In this document: positions 59,760 through 64,000 of the stretch, in pieces
Position numbering within the stretch: the first letter of the stretch is position 1
How the letters are laid out: each line of letters opens with the position of its first letter
Source of the DNA: Terriglobia bacterium
Lineage (GTDB): Bacteria; Acidobacteriota; Terriglobia; Bryobacterales; Bryobacteraceae
NCBI GenBank assembly: GCA_020073305.1
Contig: JAIQFK010000010.1
Location: forward strand, 1-64,000
Direction: 5' to 3'
Length of the DNA: 64,000 bases
Made by a program: the position numbers and the translations under genes
The notes under the pieces: model-generated
Seen by the model: only the letters and a program-made list of their open reading frames with translations
Told to the model about the DNA's origin: nothing
Databases searched by the model: none

Positions 59760-60047
59760 TTAATCGAGCACGCCCAGGATTTCGTCCTCGCGCAAGATCA
59801 GGTATTCTTCCCCCTCGATTTTGATCTCCGAACCTGAGTATTTGCCGAACAGGATACGATCGCCGGTCTTCACCTCGGGGGCAAAACGCTCGCCTTTTGG
59901 AGACAGCTTGCCGCTGCCGACACCCTTGACTTCGCCTTGCTGCGGTTTTTCCTTGGCGCTGTCGGGAATGATGATGCCGCCGATCTTGCTTTCCTTTTCT
60001 TCCAGCCGTCTGATGAGTACGCGATCGTGCAGGGGACGAATGTTCAT
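59760..60047 (-). CDS. groES: Co-chaperonin GroES
   Basis: A 95-residue co-chaperonin: [20 protein letters not shown], the mobile loop ([20 protein letters not shown]), and the roof loop region. It caps GroEL. No groEL follows in this window; its neighbours are an exported phosphatase and the PPK2 pair. ATG at 60047 is the family start; GTG at 60056 would add three residues. Confidence 0.97.
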   Translation of the reverse strand: MNIRPLHDRVLIRRLEEKESKIGGIIIPDSAKEKPQQGEVKGVGSGKLSPKGERFAPEVKTGDRILFGKYSGSEIKIEGEEYLILREDEILGVLD

Positions 60048-60068
60048 GAATGGCACCTCGCTAACAGT

Positions 60069-61583
60069 CTATCTCGCGATCATCTCCACCAGCACGCGCC
60101 CCACCGAGCCGCTCGGCGTCTCGATGCCCAGGAGCGTGGCCAGCGTGGGCGCGACATCGTTCACCGCGATGGTCTCGTCGAACTGGCCGGCCTTGACGCC
60201 CGGTCCCATGAAAATCACGGGTACGTGCGCGTCGTAATTGAACGCGCTGCCATGCGTGGTGCCGTGGGCCGCGAACATCCAATAGGGTTCCAGCAGGATG
60301 AAGATATCCGCGGCGCGCCGCTCGTAGAACCCGTTCATCACCCTCCGTCCAACCGGGTCTTCCATCGCGCTCCCTCCGATCAACTGCTCGCGCGTGTACA
60401 CCCGGGACACATGCGGGATGGCGCGCGCCGCGTCGGACGCCGTTGCGTCCACCTCGGCCCGGTCCAGCTTCTTTTCGCGAATCAGGTCCAGATTCAGATA
60501 GAGCGAATGCTCCGAAGGGCTGGAAATCCAATCGCCCTTGCCATACTTTTTCGTAAGCGCCGCCTGCACGCTATCGCGCACGATCCTCGAAGGCATTCGC
60601 CCGCCGGGCATCTTGCGCTCCCGGTTCACTTCAGGAACGGGCGCCACGCCATGATCGGCCGAGAAGACTACGAGCACATTCTCCATCCCGACTTTGCCAT
60701 TCAGGAACTCAAACAGCTTGCCGAGGACCTGGTCGGTGCGCACGGAAACATCGTGAACCTCGGGAGAGTCCGGGCCCAAGCCGTGTCCGATCGCGTCGTT
60801 GGAGGAAAAACTGATGGCCAGCAGGTCCGTCACATCGCGCTGGCCCAGTTTCTCGCTCACTACGGCGCGCTCCGCCAGCGCTTCCAGGAACTCGTTGCCG
60901 AACGGGCTGGCGTAGACCGCCTGGTAAAGTTTGGTTCCCGTTTCGTTGGGAAGTCGCTCTCCCTGCCAGCGAGCGCCCTTGTACCGGTCCAACGGGTGCT
61001 CGTCGTTGAACGTGCTCACCCACGGCGGCAGCACCGGAAAGTAATACGTGCTGCTGACAAACTGGCCGTTCTTTACATCGAACCAGAAAGCGCCATCCGC
61101 CATGTGGCCGGCGGGCAGAATCGCGCTGCGATCCTTTAGCGACATGCCAATCACGCGCGAGCGCGCGCCGTTGGACATCTTCAACTCGTCGCCGACCGTG
61201 CTCACCAGCAGCCGTCTGGGTGAGGCTCCGCCATCGCCGTCGCCCCCCAGCATTTTCACGGAATCATCCGAAACGCTGGTGACCGTTTTGCTGCTTTCGC
61301 GCTCGTACCAATCGTTGGCAATGATCCCGCTAACCGACGGCGTGGCCCCGGTCAGGTACGTGCTGTGGCCAACGGCTGTGACTGTCGGAAAATGCTGGTA
61401 GTAAGCGTTGGAGAATACCGCGCCGCGCGTGAGCAACCGGTCCAGACCCTGCTTGTACTCCGAGCGGAAGCGCAGCAGATACTCGTAGCGGAACTGGTCC
61501 ACCGCGATAGCGACGATCAGCTTCGGTTTCTCGGCGGCGCACAAAGACGCCGCGGCCAACAAAAGTGCCAGGAGCTTTTTCAT
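60069..61583 (-). CDS. Exported alkaline-phosphatase-superfamily protein
   Basis: A 504-residue exported enzyme (signal residues 1-19) of the PafA/nucleotide-pyrophosphatase type. The nucleophile is probably the Thr in QHFPTVTAVGHSTYLTG. Metal residues lie in VAVDQFRYEY, FSSNDAIGHGLGPDSPEVHD and VFSADHGVAPVPE, and HGTTHGSAFNYDAHVPV closes the site. It frees phosphate from esters outside the cell. Confidence 0.92.
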   Translation of the reverse strand: MKKLLALLLAAASLCAAEKPKLIVAIAVDQFRYEYLLRFRSEYKQGLDRLLTRGAVFSNAYYQHFPTVTAVGHSTYLTGATPSVSGIIANDWYERESSKTVTSVSDDSVKMLGGDGDGGASPRRLLVSTVGDELKMSNGARSRVIGMSLKDRSAILPAGHMADGAFWFDVKNGQFVSSTYYFPVLPPWVSTFNDEHPLDRYKGARWQGERLPNETGTKLYQAVYASPFGNEFLEALAERAVVSEKLGQRDVTDLLAISFSSNDAIGHGLGPDSPEVHDVSVRTDQVLGKLFEFLNGKVGMENVLVVFSADHGVAPVPEVNRERKMPGGRMPSRIVRDSVQAALTKKYGKGDWISSPSEHSLYLNLDLIREKKLDRAEVDATASDAARAIPHVSRVYTREQLIGGSAMEDPVGRRVMNGFYERRAADIFILLEPYWMFAAHGTTHGSAFNYDAHVPVIFMGPGVKAGQFDETIAVNDVAPTLATLLGIETPSGSVGRVLVEMIAR

Positions 61584-61668
61584 ACGTAGCAAACGCTCAT
61601 TTTACTGTCCCAGCTCATGACAAGTATTACAATCCGATGACACGGGACAAGCCGGTTCTGCGGTGAAA

Positions 61669-62637
61669 TCACGGCTGCGGCTGCCCCGCTTCGCGTTTCA
61701 CCCAGCGGTACGCCGCAATCGAATTCTTCCAGAAGTATTTCTCCGCCGCGGTCGGTCCTTTGCCGGTGAAATACTCGCGGACAACCTGCAGCACTTGCGG
61801 GTAAGGAGCCCAGAGATCGCTATTCGGCCAATCGCTTCCATAGATCAGCCGGTCCTCGCCGAAAATCTCCCAGAGCTCATCGAGTCTCGACCGGTAGAAA
61901 TTCACGTCATCCGGAACCCGCCCATCTACGTGGCGGAGAACTTCCGACACTTTGACGAAAACTTGCCTGCGATTCCCTAGTTCGCGTAAGTTCGCCTCAT
62001 ACGCGCGGCGGGCTGTTGCCTGCGGCGGTGGCTCGAACTGGGGCAGGTGATCGATAACCACGCGCAGGTCAGGCACCAGGTCCGTGAGCCGCACAGTCGC
62101 AGCGATCAGCGCCGCGTCCTGGTTGGCGGTATCCAACTCCAGTCCGGCCTCCGCCAGTGCTTTCAGGTCCTCAATAAACTGTGGCTTAGACAGCTCCGCG
62201 CTGAGATCCCGGTTCCACAAATTTCCGTACCGGATCCCGAGAAACAGCGGGTTGCGATGGAACCGCTCCAGTTGCCGGCGAAACTCCGGCTTGCCCGGTT
62301 CCAGGTCCCCAACGGTGCCGACGATGATCGTGTCCTTCGCGGCCACGTTGAGCACCCATTGGTTGTCTTCTAGCCACGGGCTGGCTTCCACCTCAATCGC
62401 GCCCACAATTCCCAGCGGCGCCGCGATCTTGCGGTATCGTTCCGGCAGCGCCGGATGGTACAGAACCGCATTGCTCTTTTCCGGCCAGGGCACGCCCTGT
62501 GGGCGCCGCGGGTCGAACAGATGAATGTGCGTATCGATGATCGGTACGGTTGCGGCTTGCGCGCCCATGTTTGCGGAAGCGATGCCTCCAGCGATGCCTA
62601 AAAAGGTTCTGCGATCCACCATCTTTGACTGTGCCAT
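61669..62637 (-). CDS. Amidohydrolase-2 family protein, Tat-type signal
   Basis: A 322-residue TIM-barrel hydrolase with an N-terminal DRRTFLGIAGG twin-arginine signal. The metal site begins IDTHIHLFDPRRP, a later histidine lies in VIDHLPQFEPP, and the aspartate in LIYGSDWPNSDL. It resembles lactonases (L-fuconolactone type) and decarboxylases. ATG at 62637 or 62622 could be the start. Confidence 0.9.
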   Translation of the reverse strand: MAQSKMVDRRTFLGIAGGIASANMGAQAATVPIIDTHIHLFDPRRPQGVPWPEKSNAVLYHPALPERYRKIAAPLGIVGAIEVEASPWLEDNQWVLNVAAKDTIIVGTVGDLEPGKPEFRRQLERFHRNPLFLGIRYGNLWNRDLSAELSKPQFIEDLKALAEAGLELDTANQDAALIAATVRLTDLVPDLRVVIDHLPQFEPPPQATARRAYEANLRELGNRRQVFVKVSEVLRHVDGRVPDDVNFYRSRLDELWEIFGEDRLIYGSDWPNSDLWAPYPQVLQVVREYFTGKGPTAAEKYFWKNSIAAYRWVKREAGQPQP

Positions 62638-62669
62638 TGTAATCAAGTCTGGTGGAGAGAGGAGCGCTC

Positions 62670-63491
62670 TTAATCCGCACGCGCGCCGAGGGTCTGGTAG
62701 AACGCCTGAAGCCGGTGACCGTAAGCCGCACCGGCTGCCTCGACAATGTCATTGTGGCCGGCGCCGGGCACGACCCAGAACGATTTGGGCTGGGGCGCGG
62801 CCGCGTACAACGCCTGGCCCAGCCGTAACGGGATGATTTCATCCCGATCGCCTTGGAGGAACAGCATGGGCGCGCGTATGCGGCCGATTTTTTCCAGTGA
62901 GTCGAAGCCCCAGACCAGCATCGGGCCAATGCCCGGAAGCACGGTGCGTGACACGTCCCGGGCCGAGGTAAACGGCGCCTCGAGAACCACACCCGCACAT
63001 GCTCTTCGGGCTGCAAGATTCACCGCCACAGCCGAGCCCAGCGATTCGCCGTGGATCACGATCTGCCCTGGACCATATCCCGCCTTGAGAAGGAAATCGT
63101 AAGCCGCATCGGCGTCCCGGAAGAGCCCTTGCTCGGTTGGCCGCCCGGCGCTCTTTCCATAACCGCGATAATCCAGCATGAGCATGGAAGATCCCGCCGC
63201 CGTGATCTCACGAAAGTGCGCCGCGCGGTCGGTGATGTTGCCCGCGTTGCCGTGGAAGAACAGCGTGACCGGACCATCGCCCCGGCTCACACGCCATGCA
63301 TGAATCCGCACTCCGTCGGCGGTGTCGAGCCACACATCCGCCGCGCCCACCTGCGCCTGCAAGCCCCAAAAACCCTCTGGATATTTTGACGGGAAATAGA
63401 CAGAGCGATTCGCCCAATAGCAGAGCGCTCCGAAAGTAGCGCCCGCAATCAGCGGGTAAGCGATGTACCAGGGAACCTGTAACACGTGCAT
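62670..63491 (-). CDS. Membrane-anchored alpha/beta hydrolase
   Basis: A 273-residue hydrolase of the ABHD13/17-like group. It has an N-terminal membrane segment (about residues 8-26), the oxyanion block FFHGNAGNITDR, the nucleophile in IHGESLGSAVA, the acid in LQGDRDEIIP, and the histidine in PGAGHND. The substrate is an ester of unknown type. Confidence 0.9.
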   Translation of the reverse strand: MHVLQVPWYIAYPLIAGATFGALCYWANRSVYFPSKYPEGFWGLQAQVGAADVWLDTADGVRIHAWRVSRGDGPVTLFFHGNAGNITDRAAHFREITAAGSSMLMLDYRGYGKSAGRPTEQGLFRDADAAYDFLLKAGYGPGQIVIHGESLGSAVAVNLAARRACAGVVLEAPFTSARDVSRTVLPGIGPMLVWGFDSLEKIGRIRAPMLFLQGDRDEIIPLRLGQALYAAAPQPKSFWVVPGAGHNDIVEAAGAAYGHRLQAFYQTLGARAD

Positions 63492-63588
63492 CGTCTGCCG
63501 CGCGGCTTGTCACCGAGCAGGTTCAAACAGCGCCGAATCCAGCCGATCTGTCCCGGTGCGGGCTTCTTGGAATCCGCCATCGCGCTTT

Positions 63589-64000
63589 TCAGACGAACTT
63601 ATACACGCCCGGCACCGGCAACGGCGGAACATCCATGGGCAAATCGTAATCGAACGCTTTGGGGAACAGATCGAGCTGCGAGCTCATCATCTGGTCCCAG
63701 GTGATCTTCTGGCCCGAGTACGCCGACTCCCGCGCCATGATGCACGTCATGGTGCTCTCCGCAACGGTCATACCGTGATTGATATACGGCCCCTGCCCGC
63801 GGATGCTCTTCACCAGGTCGATGTGCTCCTGCACGTAGGGATCGATGCCCTTCGCCCCCTTGTCCCTGCAATTGCTCCGGCCCTTGGTCCCCACCACCAG
63901 TTCCGAAACGTTATCGGGCAATCCGCGTGGATATTGCCGGCAGTAGCTCGACATGTGCACGCCATTCGCGTAAACGAAATCCGCGCTGATGTGGTCGAAG
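63589..64000 (-). CDS. Gfo/Idh/MocA oxidoreductase, C-terminal part
   Basis: The gene runs off the right window edge; its last 136 residues are visible. DHISADFVYANGVHMSSYCR, EHIDLVKSIRGQGPYINHGM and TCIMARESAYSGQKITWDQM are typical of the C-terminal half of exported Gfo/Idh/MocA enzymes in acidobacteria. The dehydrogenase site and the signal are outside the window. Confidence 0.85.
   Translation of the reverse strand, partial: FDHISADFVYANGVHMSSYCRQYPRGLPDNVSELVVGTKGRSNCRDKGAKGIDPYVQEHIDLVKSIRGQGPYINHGMTVAESTMTCIMARESAYSGQKITWDQMMSSQLDLFPKAFDYDLPMDVPPLPVPGVYKFV

Noticed and set aside
59937-61139. Plus-strand open frame of about 400 codons
   Set aside because: Antisense to groES and the exported phosphatase; no domain and no ribosome-binding site.

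Overview
The window looks like a chromosomal segment of a free-living soil-type Acidobacteriota (Bryobacterales/Solibacter-like). This is inferred from GC-rich coding sequence and from many Tat- or Sec-exported metabolic enzymes (Gfo/Idh/MocA oxidoreductases, an enolase-superfamily enzyme, amidohydrolase, ceramidase-like protein). Two J-domain proteins with a winged-helix-like tail, and an operon-rich housekeeping core (rplU-rpmA-obgE, alaS, citrate synthase, groES), point the same way. No rRNA, tRNA or CRISPR array was seen. About 60 protein genes are supported.

Layout. 0-1.9 kb: a complete IS701-type insertion sequence with matched 18-bp ends, a 4-bp target duplication and a small non-transposase passenger gene on the opposite strand. 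2-14 kb: housekeeping and exported enzymes, including a type-5-like uracil-DNA glycosylase, an SDR, a stand-alone transpeptidase, the rplU-rpmA-obgE operon with a visible promoter and leader hairpin, and the first J-domain protein. 14-23 kb: a HAD-UbiA fusion, a DinB protein, an ethylene-receptor-like histidine kinase translationally coupled to a NarL-type regulator, and a second regulator with a degenerate receiver. 23-31 kb: FmdB zinc ribbon, penicillin-acylase-family enzyme, Gfo/Idh/MocA, an orphan ABC-2 permease, an M23 peptidase and a DUF3500 protein.

31-39 kb is the most interesting region. Five transcription units contain c-di-GMP-related parts: a PilZ gene, a CpaE/TadZ ATPase, a 50-residue protein and a LuxR-type regulator in one direction; a PilZ-J-domain-winged-helix protein in the other; then a sigma-54 activator without a sensor domain; and a membrane HD-GYP-GAF-GGDEF protein. 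Three sigma-54-type (-24/-12) promoters and three related 15-bp palindromes (core GTGACA-N3-TGTCAC) lie in the two control regions around the activator gene. I infer one sigma-54 regulon controlled by that activator.

39-48 kb: creatininase-family and Cys/Met-metabolism PLP enzymes; a three-gene operon with TGATG couplings (YaiO-like barrel, TPR protein, membrane sulfatase/phosphotransferase); and two toxin-antitoxin loci, one of them (hicA) internally deleted. 48-55 kb: alaS coupled to a YpdA-like reductase, an MFS transporter whose -10 box sits in the loop of a perfect palindrome, and an acyl-CoA synthetase. 55-64 kb: a long minus-strand run with MaoC hydratase, zinc ribbon, citrate synthase, OmpH/Skp, two adjacent PPK2 genes, groES, exported phosphatase, amidohydrolase, alpha/beta hydrolase and the end of a second Gfo/Idh/MocA gene cut by the window edge.

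A recurring signal is a TAGAAT-like -10 box ending 6-7 nt before the start codon (five genes). It suggests that leaderless transcripts are common here.
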